NCBI GenBank assembly: GCA_023142215.1 | Contig: JAGLJW010000018.1 | Location: 1 to 23,325 of the forward strand | Direction of reading: 5' to 3' | DNA: 23,325 bases | DNA from: Candidatus Parcubacteria bacterium | Lineage (GTDB): Bacteria > Patescibacteriota > Patescibacteriia > Patescibacteriales > UBA12075 | Shown here: positions 1 to 8,601 of the stretch, in pieces | Numbering within the stretch: position 1 is the first letter of the stretch | Layout of the letters: the number at the start of each line of letters is the position of its first letter | The notes under the pieces: generated by a model | The model's database searches: none | Seen by the model: only the letters and a program-made list of their open reading frames with translations | Told to the model about the DNA's origin: nothing | Made by a program: the position numbers and the translations under genes

Positions 1-107
1 TTTGAAGCTTTTTTAGTATAATTATTAAAAGCAAAAACAATCATAAGTAATAAAATTAAAACTAATGATAATGTAATTGAAAGTACAGCTATTTCTTTTT
101 TGTTCAT
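1..107 (-). CDS. N-terminal fragment of a single-helix membrane or secreted protein (runs off the left edge)
   Basis: Only the first 35 codons are inside the window. They begin MNKKEIAVLSITLSLV and continue as an uninterrupted hydrophobic stretch (about residues 7-27) followed by NNYTKKAS, so the visible part is a signal anchor or signal peptide with a short positively charged N-terminus. There is no lipobox and no prepilin motif. The ATG is supported by a good promoter at 143-170 placing the transcript start about 30 nt upstream. The gene is divergent from pilB with about 145 bp between the two starts. The product cannot be named from this fragment; it could be a small surface or cell-envelope protein. 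That it is a real gene is inferred from the start, helix and promoter agreeing with each other. Confidence 0.55.
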   Translation of the reverse strand, partial: MNKKEIAVLSITLSLVLILLLMIVFAFNNYTKKAS

Positions 108-142
108 AAAAATTAGGAAAATAAAATATATTAATTAATAAT

Positions 143-170
143 AATTTATCATATTTAAGCTATTTGTCAA
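143..170 (-). promoter_or_regulatory. Promoter of the leftward gene at the window edge
   Basis: On the minus strand a perfect -35 hexamer TTGACA (165-170) is followed after 16 nt by TAAATT (143-148), which is preceded by TGA and so also has an extended -10 form. The expected start is near 136, leaving a leader of about 30 nt. It lies back to back with the pilB promoter at 198-226. Confidence 0.55.
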
Positions 171-197
171 ATTTTAAATCAAATTTAATACCAGCTT

Positions 198-226
198 TTT
201 ATAAATTTGTAAATTTATGTTATAAT
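198..226 (+). promoter_or_regulatory. Promoter of the pilB operon
   Basis: An extended -10, TGTTATAAT (218-226), follows a -35-like TTTATA (198-203, four of six matches) at 17-nt spacing. The expected transcript start is near 233, only about 19 nt before the pilB ATG, and the short leader has no Shine-Dalgarno motif. The same TGTTATAAT element recurs before pilM (7407-7415) and rseP (21224-21232, minus strand). Confidence 0.6.
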
Positions 227-251
227 TAAAATAGTTTTCAACAAATAAAAT

Positions 252-1979
252 ATGTTTACAGATAAACAATTAAAAGACATTTTAATACACAATGAAATTT
301 TAACAATACAAAATTTTGATAAATTTCAAAAAGAAGCCAAAACACTCGGAAAGAGTATGCAAAATTACGTAATTGAAAAAAAATACGTAACAGAAAATTC
401 TCTATATCAAAGTGCAGCATCTTTCTATAAAATACCTTTTATAAATTTAAAAAATCAAAAAATTCGTAAAGATGTTTTATTTATTGTCCCGGAACCAATT
501 GCAATAACACATAAAATAATTTCATTTGATAGTTCGGAAACGGAAATAAAAATTGCTACAACAAATCCTGAGAAATTACAAATTTTTGAATTCATTCAGA
601 AAAAAACTGGATTAAAACCAATCATTCACTTGACTTCCCCATCAAATGTAAAGGAAGTTTTAAAACAATATCACAAAAGTTTGAAAGCAGAATTTGACTA
701 TTTGACCGATGATCAAAGTGCGGGAAATGAAAATCAAAAAGATCTTAAGAAACTTGCTCACGACCTTCCTGTTGTTAGAATTGTTGAAACTCTTTTAGAA
801 TATTCAATCATGGAAGGAGCAAGCGATATTCATATTGAACCAGAAGAGAAAGATGTTTTAGTGCGTTATCGTGTTGATGGAACTTTACACAGTGTAATGG
901 TTTTACCAAAACAAGTTCAGTCTGGAATCATAGCACGTATTAAAATTCTGGCCAATCTTAAAGTAGATGAACATAGAATGCCGCAAGATGGTCGTTTCAA
1001 AATTGCAACTAATGAATATAAAGTCGCTTTTCGTGTTTCAATTTTACCAACTTTTGATGGCGAAAAAATTGTAATGCGTCTTCTTAACGAAAATGCTCAG
1101 GTATTATCCTTAGAACAACTAGGTTTTCAAACCAAACCACTTGAAATTATTAAATTAAATATAAAAAAACCAAACGGTATCATGCTAGTAACAGGACCTA
1201 CAGGATCTGGTAAAACAACCACTCTTTATACTATATTAAATATTTTAAATACACCTGAAGTGAATATTTCAACTATTGAAGATCCTGTCGAATATCGGAT
1301 GAAACATGTTAATCAATCACAGGTTAATTCTAAAATTGGCTATTCTTTTGCGGAAGGTTTACGTTCTTTTCTGCGTCAAGATCCTGATATTATAATGGTA
1401 GGAGAAATTCGTGATAAAGAAACAGCAGAAATTGCAGCTCATGCTGCTATGACTGGACATTCTGTATTATCAACTATCCATACTAATTCTGCTGCTGCCA
1501 CAATGCCACGTTTATCTGAAATGGGAATTCCAACTTTTTTAATTGCCAGTACTGTTAATATAATCATTGCTCAACGTTTAGTACGAAAGATTTGTTCAAA
1601 CTGTATCCAAAGTTATAATCTTGATGAAGAAGAGATTAAACAATTAGAAAAACAATTAAATATCAATAGCATTTTGGACACTTTAATGAAAGAAAAAATG
1701 ATTATCAATAAAAAAGGAGGATTAAAATCTTTATTGTTTTTTAGAGGAAAAGGCTGTAAACAGTGCAACAATACTGGATACAAAGGACGAATGGGAATAT
1801 ATGAAGTTTTAGAAAATAAAGATGAAATATCTGGAATGATTTTAAAGAATGCTCCAACAATGGAAATAAAACAAAAAGCTGTTGAAATGGGGATGTTAAC
1901 AATGGTAGAAGATGGATTTTTGAAAGCGAAAAAAGGAGTAACTACTATTGAAGAAATTATGAGAGTAACAAAAGAATAA
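252..1979 (+). CDS. pilB: Type IV pilus assembly ATPase PilB (GspE family)
   Basis: This is the cytoplasmic hexameric ATPase that powers pilus extension. The N-terminal ~150 residues resemble the GspE/MshEN domain. The ATPase core shows Walker A GPTGSGKTT (315-323), an Asp-box region around EDPVEYR, Walker B DIIMVGEIRD (379-388) and the His-box TGHSVLSTIHTNSA. A zinc-binding tetracysteine typical of PilB/GspE rather than PilT is present as C448-x2-C451 and C502-x2-C505. The length of 575 is normal. It is the first gene of a pilus operon, 13 nt ahead of pilC; the retraction ATPase pilT is absent from the window. The ATG at 252 follows a plausible promoter closely and has no ribosome-binding motif. 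GspE of a type II system is the alternative name, but the pilMNO and prepilin genes downstream favour a pilus. Confidence 0.95.
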   Translation: MFTDKQLKDILIHNEILTIQNFDKFQKEAKTLGKSMQNYVIEKKYVTENSLYQSAASFYKIPFINLKNQKIRKDVLFIVPEPIAITHKIISFDSSETEIKIATTNPEKLQIFEFIQKKTGLKPIIHLTSPSNVKEVLKQYHKSLKAEFDYLTDDQSAGNENQKDLKKLAHDLPVVRIVETLLEYSIMEGASDIHIEPEEKDVLVRYRVDGTLHSVMVLPKQVQSGIIARIKILANLKVDEHRMPQDGRFKIATNEYKVAFRVSILPTFDGEKIVMRLLNENAQVLSLEQLGFQTKPLEIIKLNIKKPNGIMLVTGPTGSGKTTTLYTILNILNTPEVNISTIEDPVEYRMKHVNQSQVNSKIGYSFAEGLRSFLRQDPDIIMVGEIRDKETAEIAAHAAMTGHSVLSTIHTNSAAATMPRLSEMGIPTFLIASTVNIIIAQRLVRKICSNCIQSYNLDEEEIKQLEKQLNINSILDTLMKEKMIINKKGGLKSLLFFRGKGCKQCNNTGYKGRMGIYEVLENKDEISGMILKNAPTMEIKQKAVEMGMLTMVEDGFLKAKKGVTTIEEIMRVTKE

Positions 1980-1992
1980 TAATAATTAAAAT

Positions 1993-3123
1993 ATGCCTGT
2001 AAATTTACCTCAACAGAATATTGAAGGACAAGAAAATGATAATTTATCCATAATGGATAAAATGAATTTATATTTAGCAAAATTATCAAGAGTGCCACTC
2101 AAAGAAAAATTGTTCTTTGTGCAACATCTTGGGTTAATGCTTAAATCTGGAATTTCATTATCCATTGCCTTAAAAACACTTGCAAAACAAACAGAAAATA
2201 AACGTTTTCAAATTGTTTTAATGGACATTGGTACGAAAGTTGAAAAAGGAACTGAATTTTCAAACAGTTTAAAACCATATGATAAGATTTTTGGAGAATT
2301 ATTTATTAACATGATTGAAGCTGGAGAAATTTCCGGTAAGCTTGAAAGTGTTTTAAAAGAACTTTTTATACAAATGAAAAAAGAGAATACTCTTGTTTCA
2401 AAAGTAAAAGGAGCACTTACATATCCAGCTGTTATTATATTTGCAATGCTTGGAATTGGTACGTTTATGCTATTGGTCATTATTCCAAAAATTACAGAAG
2501 TTTTTACTGAAATGTCAATTGAATTGCCACTTCCAACAAAAATATTAATCGGCACAAGCGAAGCAATTAGAAATAATGGTCTAATAACAATTGTCGTAGT
2601 TGCTATTTTCATAATAACCGTTGTTAAAATTCTAAGCACAAGAAAAGGTAAATTTATTTTTCAATCTATTCTTTTAAAAACACCCATAATTTCACCTATT
2701 GTAAAAAAAATAAATCTTGCAAGATTTTCAAGGACAATAAGTTCTTTACTTAAAACTGATATTATGATAATTAAAACATTTGAAATTACAGCAAATGTTT
2801 TGGGAAATCTCCATTACAGGCAAGCACTCCAAGAAATGGCTGATGAAATTAGAAAAGGAGAAAAATTAAGTGATTCAATTAAAAAATATCCTAATTTATT
2901 TACCCCAATTGTAGTGCAAATGATAGCAGTCGGAGAAGAAACAGGTGAACTTGATAATATTTTAATTGAGCTGGCTGAATTTTACGAAGAAGAAGTTGAT
3001 TTAATTATGGACAATCTACCATCAATCATAGAACCATTACTTATTTTAGCACTTGGTCTTGGTGTCGGTGGTGTAGCTATTTCTATTATAATGCCGATGT
3101 ATAGTATTACTCAAAATATTTAA
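1993..3123 (+). CDS. pilC: Type IV pilus inner-membrane platform protein PilC (GspF family)
   Basis: PilC is the polytopic platform that couples PilB to pilin polymerisation. Two tandem GspF-type helical domains are visible (about 38-165 and 243-368), each with the family signature: AGEISGKLE (110-118) and GEETGELD (314-321). Membrane segments lie near 146-165, 197-214 and 347-368, the usual three. The length of 376 is slightly short against about 400, owing to a reduced N-terminal tail. The ATG lies 13 nt after the pilB stop in an AT-only spacer without a ribosome-binding motif, so the two are almost certainly co-transcribed. In most Patescibacteria-like loci pilT would sit between pilB and pilC; here nothing does. 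Confidence 0.94.
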   Translation: MPVNLPQQNIEGQENDNLSIMDKMNLYLAKLSRVPLKEKLFFVQHLGLMLKSGISLSIALKTLAKQTENKRFQIVLMDIGTKVEKGTEFSNSLKPYDKIFGELFINMIEAGEISGKLESVLKELFIQMKKENTLVSKVKGALTYPAVIIFAMLGIGTFMLLVIIPKITEVFTEMSIELPLPTKILIGTSEAIRNNGLITIVVVAIFIITVVKILSTRKGKFIFQSILLKTPIISPIVKKINLARFSRTISSLLKTDIMIIKTFEITANVLGNLHYRQALQEMADEIRKGEKLSDSIKKYPNLFTPIVVQMIAVGEETGELDNILIELAEFYEEEVDLIMDNLPSIIEPLLILALGLGVGGVAISIIMPMYSITQNI

Positions 3124-3143
3124 ATACATAATAAATTTAACTC

Positions 3144-5354
3144 ATGTTAAAAAAATTATCAAAATTAAATAAGAAAGGATTTACACTTATTGAAGTAATG
3201 GTTAGTTTAATGCTCATTTCCATGATAACCGTAATAATGTATAATATTATTATTCTTTCTCTTAAGGTTACCGCTGATAACGCAGGCTACGTTGAAGCTA
3301 TGAGCTTAGCAAACCAAAAAATGGAACAAATTAGAAATATGCCTTATTTTGATGTTGGTACAGCCAGTGGTAGTCCAAATGGTCTTATTCCAGACAATTT
3401 AACTGTTAATCAGTATAATGTTCATACTATTGTTATTTATCATGATGACCCGTATGATGGCACTATCGCATCTGGAACAGATATAATTCATGATGATTAT
3501 AAAATTGCTACTATTAACATAGAATGGGAAGGAAAATTTGAATCAAAAAAGATTACAGTTTTTTCAAAAATTATACCAGCTACTGAAGAAACTAATTCTG
3601 GCAATGGTTTATTAAAAATATCCGTTGTTAATGCTAATGGAGTACCAGTTGTTAATGCTAATATAAATATTAAAAATAATTTACTTTTGCCAACAATTGA
3701 TGTAGATTTGGTTTCAGACTCAAACGGTATTCTGGCTTATTCTGCTCCGCCATCATTTGAAGGCTATGAAATAACGGTTACTAAAGCTGGCTATGGAGTA
3801 GATAGAACCTATACTAGAGATGCTGTTAATTTAAATCCTTCTAAACCACATCTATCGGTAGCTGAGGGTGTAAAAACTGAAGAAAGTTTTCAAATAGATT
3901 TACTTTCGTTACTACTTGTAACTACAATTACTCAAACTCTTCCTTCAAACTGGATAGCTGGCGACGACACTTCTGATGATCAAACAAATTCACGTATTGC
4001 AATTGATAACAATGGTTTTATTTATGCGGTTTGGCAAGACTATAGACAGACTGGTAAGCCAAAAATTTTGGGACAAAAATATGATAAAGATGGAAATAAT
4101 AAATGGGCACTTGATGCAGTTATTGCAAACGCCACTGATTCTGTACTTCCTGACATATTAGTTGATACAAATGGTAATCTTTTTGCTACCTGGCATGATG
4201 ATGATGTTGGCGACAAACAAATTTATGTTATAAAACTACTTTCGGCTGATGGATCAGTTGATTGGGGTGGAAGTAAAGTAGAAACACTAGCCAACAGTGC
4301 CGATCAAACTAATGTGAGAATTACACTTCTTGAAAAATCAGGGACTGCAACTTCTACTGTAGTTTGGCAAGATGATAGAACAGATGGTGGAGATCTTTTC
4401 ATTCAACAATTTAAGTATACTAACGGAAATCAAATTTGGGCATCAGAAATTAAAGTAAATGATTCAGTTGATGGAACTATACAATCCGATCCTACAATAG
4501 CCTCTGATTCTAATGATAATTTTTATGTTGCATGGACTGATAATCGTAATTCAATCTTTGATATTTATGCTGAGAAATTTGATTCCAATGGTAATAATTT
4601 GTGGGCCACTAATATAAAGATGTACAATGATGCTAGTTCGTCAAATCAATATATGCCAGAAATAGCTGTAGATTCGCTGGATAATATTTATATCACATGG
4701 ACAGATGAAAGAAATGGAAATAAAAATATTTATCTTCAAAAATATGATAGCAATAGTAATTCGCTATGGACAAATGACCTACTTGTAAATTCAAATACCG
4801 GGACATCAAACCAATATTCATCTAGCATAGGCATTGATACTGATGATAATATTTATATCGCATGGACAGATGATCGTAATGGTAACGAAGATATTTATAC
4901 GCAAAAAATATCTACAAGCAGTTTAAAATTATGGACTGAAGATGTAAGAGTTAATATTGATCTTGGCACAACTGCACAATATAATTCAAGCGTCACAATT
5001 GATCCATCCACAAATCCTGACACACCTTATGTAACATGGCAAGGTAATATTAATGGAGATGAAGATATTTTTATTTCATCTTTTGGCGAATATGGCACTT
5101 CATCTACAAAGGCCAGTATTCCATTTAATTTAAAAGGATCAAAAAAAATTGGAGATAATCCAATTATTTATGAGCACGATCAAAATTATATTTCAGATTT
5201 AAATGGAGAAATAAGTATTGTTCTTGAATGGGATAATCCTGGATATACCGCATCTTCTACAAACATTTTAAATAATCTAATATTTGCAACGCCAACTATG
5301 CCTATAGACATTTTACCTGGCGAAACAAGAAATTTAATATTATTTTTAGAATAA
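3144..5354 (+). CDS. Large prepilin-like protein carrying a seven-bladed beta-propeller (candidate pilus adhesin)
   Basis: The N-terminus is a textbook class III prepilin signal: leader with KKG (10-12), cleavage before F13, Glu at mature position 5 (E17), then a hydrophobic helix to about residue 40. Residues 41-150 look like a short pilin globular part. Residues 155-255 resemble a small transthyretin/peg-like beta-domain (NANGVPVVNANINIK, SDSNGILAY). Residues 275-650 hold seven repeats of 53-58 residues, each with a W-x-D type core (W297, W350, W408, W464, W519, W574, W632); the first six also end in a second Trp (W321, W374, W432, W487, W542, W597). The tail 651-736 resembles the first beta-domain. 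At 736 residues it is four to five times a normal minor pilin. By analogy with PilY1/PilC tip proteins, which pair a propeller with pili but are not pilins, I infer a surface-displayed binding protein. The ligand is unknown. It is 20 nt after pilC and 1 nt before the next prepilin. Confidence 0.85.
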   Translation: MLKKLSKLNKKGFTLIEVMVSLMLISMITVIMYNIIILSLKVTADNAGYVEAMSLANQKMEQIRNMPYFDVGTASGSPNGLIPDNLTVNQYNVHTIVIYHDDPYDGTIASGTDIIHDDYKIATINIEWEGKFESKKITVFSKIIPATEETNSGNGLLKISVVNANGVPVVNANINIKNNLLLPTIDVDLVSDSNGILAYSAPPSFEGYEITVTKAGYGVDRTYTRDAVNLNPSKPHLSVAEGVKTEESFQIDLLSLLLVTTITQTLPSNWIAGDDTSDDQTNSRIAIDNNGFIYAVWQDYRQTGKPKILGQKYDKDGNNKWALDAVIANATDSVLPDILVDTNGNLFATWHDDDVGDKQIYVIKLLSADGSVDWGGSKVETLANSADQTNVRITLLEKSGTATSTVVWQDDRTDGGDLFIQQFKYTNGNQIWASEIKVNDSVDGTIQSDPTIASDSNDNFYVAWTDNRNSIFDIYAEKFDSNGNNLWATNIKMYNDASSSNQYMPEIAVDSLDNIYITWTDERNGNKNIYLQKYDSNSNSLWTNDLLVNSNTGTSNQYSSSIGIDTDDNIYIAWTDDRNGNEDIYTQKISTSSLKLWTEDVRVNIDLGTTAQYNSSVTIDPSTNPDTPYVTWQGNINGDEDIFISSFGEYGTSSTKASIPFNLKGSKKIGDNPIIYEHDQNYISDLNGEISIVLEWDNPGYTASSTNILNNLIFATPTMPIDILPGETRNLILFLE
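3966..5093 (+). repeat. Seven tandem blade-coding repeats within the propeller prepilin
   Basis: The consensus of each unit is D-x-[ND]-[DG]-N-x-[YF]-[VI]-x-W-x-D-x-R, a turn often reading NGN, then DIY-x-Q-K-[YF]-D and a closing L-W. Spacing of the core Trp is 53, 58, 56, 55, 55 and 58 residues. Units five and six are almost identical in DNA: 4680-4708 and 4845-4873 differ at one base of 29. The D-x-[DN]-x-[ND] loops could bind calcium, which is inference. Confidence 0.8.
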
Positions 5355-5355
5355 A

Positions 5356-5937
5356 ATGAAAATAAAAAATTTAAAAGGCTTTACTTTAGTTGAAATTTTA
5401 ATAGTCATGGCTATCTTAATTTCAATCATGGTTATTAGTTCAGAATATATAGTTAGCGGTTTAAAATTATCAAAATTTGAATCAGAACAAGAAACTGCAG
5501 TTCAAATTGCAAGAGATGCAATGAAAATTGTAACAAAAGAAATAAGAAAAGCTAGTCAATCAGAACTTGGAGATTATACATTATCATCAACCACTAGCCA
5601 AGATTTTACTTATTTTAGTGATATAAACGATGATGGTAAAACAGAAAAAATAAGATATTTTCTTGATAATACTAAACTTGTAAAAGCAGTTACGGAATCA
5701 GGAGCTGACAATCTATATTCAGGTATAGTCGCTACAAGCACAGTTGCAGAATACATGAACAACCAAACTGAAGCAGTTTTTAAATATTATAGTGCTGACT
5801 ATGTAGAAACTAGTGAAATAAATAAAATAAAAATGATAAACATAAATTTAAAAATAAATGTCACCCCAACAATCATGCCCAATGATTATTATATAGAAAC
5901 TGATGTTAATTTAAGAAATCTAAAGGATAATTTATAA
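5356..5937 (+). CDS. Minor prepilin (PilW/GspJ-like)
   Basis: The start shows the prepilin peptidase site NLKGFTLVEIL, with cleavage after G8, F9 as mature residue 1 and E13 as Glu5, followed by one hydrophobic helix to about residue 30. The body contains the amphipathic helix extension (SKFESEQETAVQIARDAMKI) and a beta-rich region of about 110 residues, including DINDDGKTEKIRYFLD, a pattern seen in PilW/GspJ-type minor pilins. The length of 193 fits. The ATG is separated by one base from the preceding stop, and its own stop is directly followed by the next ATG, so the three prepilin-like genes are a tight translational unit. A role in initiating the pilus or building its tip complex is inferred from family and position. 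It is unlikely to be the major pilin, which is usually shorter and encoded elsewhere. Confidence 0.85.
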   Translation: MKIKNLKGFTLVEILIVMAILISIMVISSEYIVSGLKLSKFESEQETAVQIARDAMKIVTKEIRKASQSELGDYTLSSTTSQDFTYFSDINDDGKTEKIRYFLDNTKLVKAVTESGADNLYSGIVATSTVAEYMNNQTEAVFKYYSADYVETSEINKIKMININLKINVTPTIMPNDYYIETDVNLRNLKDNL

Positions 5938-7401
5938 ATGATAAATCAAAATATAAAAAACCAAAAAGGAACAATGTTGGTTGCAACTCTATCAATAACT
6001 GCTTTATTTATTGTAATTTTTTTTGGTGCAATTAGCTTAGCTCTTATGCAACAAAAGCTAAATCTTAAAAAAATATCACACACTCAAGCCTTACACATTG
6101 CAGAAGCAGGTATAAATTACTACCGTTGGGTGCTTTATCATGATTCTGATGAATATTGTAACAAAGAAACTTGTCAACCATCACCAAATTTTGGACCATA
6201 CGGACCATATAGCTACACAAATCAATCGGGAACTATTACTGGAGAATATGAATTATATATCACACCTCCTCCTACAAATGGGTCAACTATAGTAAAAATA
6301 AAATCAGTTGGTTGGATGAGTAGTAGTCCTAATATGAAAAGAACAGTTGAAGTAAATTGTGGAATAAAATCATGGTCAAACTATTCCGTACTTTCAAATT
6401 CTGATGTTAACTTTGGCGTTGGTACAGAAATTTGGGGAGAAATTCATTCTAATAACGGTATAAGATTTGACGGTGTTGCCCATAATATTGTTTCGTCTTC
6501 CCTTTTAGACTATTCAGATCCAGATCATTCTGATCCAAACGAATTTGCAGTTCATACTCACACTCCACTTGATCCTTACCCTGATGGAAACAACCCACCA
6601 GAAAACGTTCCAAGTGTCCCAGCTGTTTTTATGGCTGGTAGAGAATTTCCAAAAACTGTAGTTAGTTTTGATTTACTTGATAATTATGCTAATGATATGC
6701 TCATAAAAGCACAAACAGATGGATTAGTTGTAGCAGCATCAGGTGCAGAGGGATACCATGTAACGTTAAAAACTGACGACACAATTGATATTCGTATTAT
6801 AAACTCACTTACACCCTATTGTAGATATAAACCTTCAGGATGGAAAAATGTTGATACTTTAGGCATTGCTAGTGAAACTGATTTTTCGATTAACACCCCA
6901 ACGCCTAATAATGGAATTATATTCATAAAAGACCATGTATGGATTGATGGTCAAATCAATTCCAATAGAATAACCATTTTAGCATTTGAAGAACCTTTAG
7001 GCGGGAATGTTTCAGATATAACTATTAATAATGATTTATTATATACAAATTATGACGGGACAGATGCTATTGGATTAATTGCCCAAAGAAATATAAATAT
7101 TGGATTATTTAGTGACGATAATCTACAGATAGATGCAGCCTTAATCGCAAAGGAAGGTAGAATAGGCAGATATTATTATCCATGTATTGATACTAATGAT
7201 TGCAGTAGTACTTATTGCACAAGAAATAAAATAACAATAAATGGTGCATTAGCAACAAGAGAACATTATGGGTTTGTTCATGCAGATGGTAGTGGTTATA
7301 CGACAAGAGTTTTAAATTTTGATAATAATTTAGTTTACACTCCACCCCCACACTATCCCACGACGGGAGAATACACTTTTATTTCTTGGTATGAAGAATA
7401 A
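5938..7401 (+). CDS. PilX/GspK-like prepilin with a large cysteine-containing extracellular region
   Basis: The start NQKGTMLVATLSITALF matches the PilX N-terminal type: G11 at -1, then Thr, and no Glu at mature position 5 (Ala instead), as in PilX and GspK, which cap the pilus or pseudopilus. The conserved helix end HIAEAGINYYRW (53-64) is also typical of PilX-like proteins. The body of more than 400 residues is far larger than PilX of Proteobacteria. It is rich in short beta segments and contains repeated VSDITINN/NINIGL/KITINGAL strands that suggest a beta-solenoid fold. Seven cysteines occur after the helix (74, 79, 141, 295, 416, 422, 427), so disulfides are possible. It starts immediately after the preceding stop and ends 54 nt before pilM. 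I infer a tip component together with the propeller prepilin. Confidence 0.75.
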   Translation: MINQNIKNQKGTMLVATLSITALFIVIFFGAISLALMQQKLNLKKISHTQALHIAEAGINYYRWVLYHDSDEYCNKETCQPSPNFGPYGPYSYTNQSGTITGEYELYITPPPTNGSTIVKIKSVGWMSSSPNMKRTVEVNCGIKSWSNYSVLSNSDVNFGVGTEIWGEIHSNNGIRFDGVAHNIVSSSLLDYSDPDHSDPNEFAVHTHTPLDPYPDGNNPPENVPSVPAVFMAGREFPKTVVSFDLLDNYANDMLIKAQTDGLVVAASGAEGYHVTLKTDDTIDIRIINSLTPYCRYKPSGWKNVDTLGIASETDFSINTPTPNNGIIFIKDHVWIDGQINSNRITILAFEEPLGGNVSDITINNDLLYTNYDGTDAIGLIAQRNINIGLFSDDNLQIDAALIAKEGRIGRYYYPCIDTNDCSSTYCTRNKITINGALATREHYGFVHADGSGYTTRVLNFDNNLVYTPPPHYPTTGEYTFISWYEE

Positions 7402-7415
7402 AAATGTGTTATAAT
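7386..7415 (+). promoter_or_regulatory. Internal promoter ahead of pilM
   Basis: TGTTATAAT (7407-7415) is an extended -10 identical to that of pilB and is followed in both cases by an A-rich stretch ending in ATAG. A -35-like TTGGTA (7386-7391) lies 18 nt upstream, overlapping the end of the PilX-like gene. The expected start near 7422 leaves about 34 nt to the pilM ATG. This would allow pilMNO to be expressed apart from the pilB-prepilin operon. Confidence 0.5.
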
Positions 7416-7455
7416 ACAATAGATTATTAAAAAACTGATTTGATAAAATTAAAAA

Positions 7456-8586
7456 ATGTTTTCAAATAAAAAATCAAAAATTCCAATAGGTATTAATTTT
7501 TCAGATTCAAGCATTAAAGCAATACAATTATCCAAACGTAGAGATAATATAAAAATTCATGCTCTCGGAAAGATTAATTTAGACGAAGGTATTATTGAAA
7601 ATGGTGAAATAAGGAATAATCAATTATTATCTGAAAAAATTACTGAATTACTATCTAAACTTGAATTCGGCCAAATATCAAGTAATGAAGTTATTATAAA
7701 TCTTCCGGAAAATTTATCATTCACAAAATTGATAATAGTTGAAAATACACCCAATAAAATAGAAGATATTATTGAAAGTGAAATTGAAAAATACGTTCCG
7801 TACCAACTTAAAGATATTTATTTTGACTGGCAAGTAATTAAAAGAGATAAAAATTCTACTTTTGTTCTAATCGGTGCAACACCAAGAATCATTGTTGATA
7901 ATTATATTAATGTTATCAATAAAGCAAAACTATCCATTGTTGCATTAGAAATAGAATCAACATCTATCTGCAGATCACTTTTACAAGAAGAATCACCAAA
8001 ATTTGACACCAAACAGAAAAATAATTATTTAATTATTGATATTGGCGAAAAAAATACCAATCTTACAATTTATGCTGAAAATACAATTATTTCATCTTTA
8101 AGTCTTCCAATTTCTGGAAAGCTTGCTACTGAAAAAATTGCGAAAACTTTAGAAATTGATAATGATAAGGCCGAAAAAGCTAAAATAATATGTGGGCTTA
8201 ACAAAGAAAATGCTAATGGAATTATTTATGATATTTTGTCTGAAATGGTAAAAGATTTAAATAAAAAAATTATTGAAATAATTAATTATTATAATCATCA
8301 ATTTGATTTTGGACCAATCAATGAAATAATTTTAACAGGCGGAGGAGCAAATATTAAAGGTCTAAATAAAGAAATAGAAAAAAAATCTAAAATTAAAACC
8401 ACTATTGGAAATATTTTTATTAATATAAATGAAGAACCTGAAAAATTTTTAAAAAAATTAGAAAAACAACATAAAACTATAGATAAAAAATCAAATAAAG
8501 ACAATGTACAGAAAACACAAAATACAATATCAAGTTATTCAGTTGCTATAGGATTATCGCTTAGAGGTATTTATTTTGATTTATAA
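7456..8586 (+). CDS. pilM: Type IV pilus assembly protein PilM (actin-like)
   Basis: PilM is a cytoplasmic actin-like ATP-binding protein that holds the N-terminal tail of PilN and connects the PilNO membrane ring to the PilB/PilC motor. The actin-fold signatures are in order: phosphate-1 loop PIGINFSDSSIKAIQL near residues 10-25, phosphate-2 loop LIIDIGEKNTNL around D195, and the adenosine motif LTGGGANIKGL around G295. ESEIEKYVPYQLKDIYFDWQ near 110-130 is the conserved region seen in PilM-type proteins. The length of 376 is normal; a lysine-rich insertion near the C-terminus (about 335-355) is a local expansion. It opens the second half of the pilus locus behind its own promoter candidate and is 15 nt before pilN. 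The family member FtsA is excluded by context and by absence of the SHS2-type FtsZ-binding pattern. Confidence 0.9.
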   Translation: MFSNKKSKIPIGINFSDSSIKAIQLSKRRDNIKIHALGKINLDEGIIENGEIRNNQLLSEKITELLSKLEFGQISSNEVIINLPENLSFTKLIIVENTPNKIEDIIESEIEKYVPYQLKDIYFDWQVIKRDKNSTFVLIGATPRIIVDNYINVINKAKLSIVALEIESTSICRSLLQEESPKFDTKQKNNYLIIDIGEKNTNLTIYAENTIISSLSLPISGKLATEKIAKTLEIDNDKAEKAKIICGLNKENANGIIYDILSEMVKDLNKKIIEIINYYNHQFDFGPINEIILTGGGANIKGLNKEIEKKSKIKTTIGNIFININEEPEKFLKKLEKQHKTIDKKSNKDNVQKTQNTISSYSVAIGLSLRGIYFDL

Positions 8587-8601
8587 TTTTAAATAGATAT
8601 T

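Noticed and set aside
1613..2639. Long minus-strand reading frames opposite pilB and pilC (1613-2098, 2208-2639)
   Set aside because: They are mirror frames of strongly conserved genes in AT-rich DNA, with no recognisable domain and no promoter.
252..3123. Type II secretion system instead of type IV pilus
   Set aside because: The following pilMNO set and the PilX/PilW-like prepilins fit a pilus; no gspD, gspG or gspL/M features are present.
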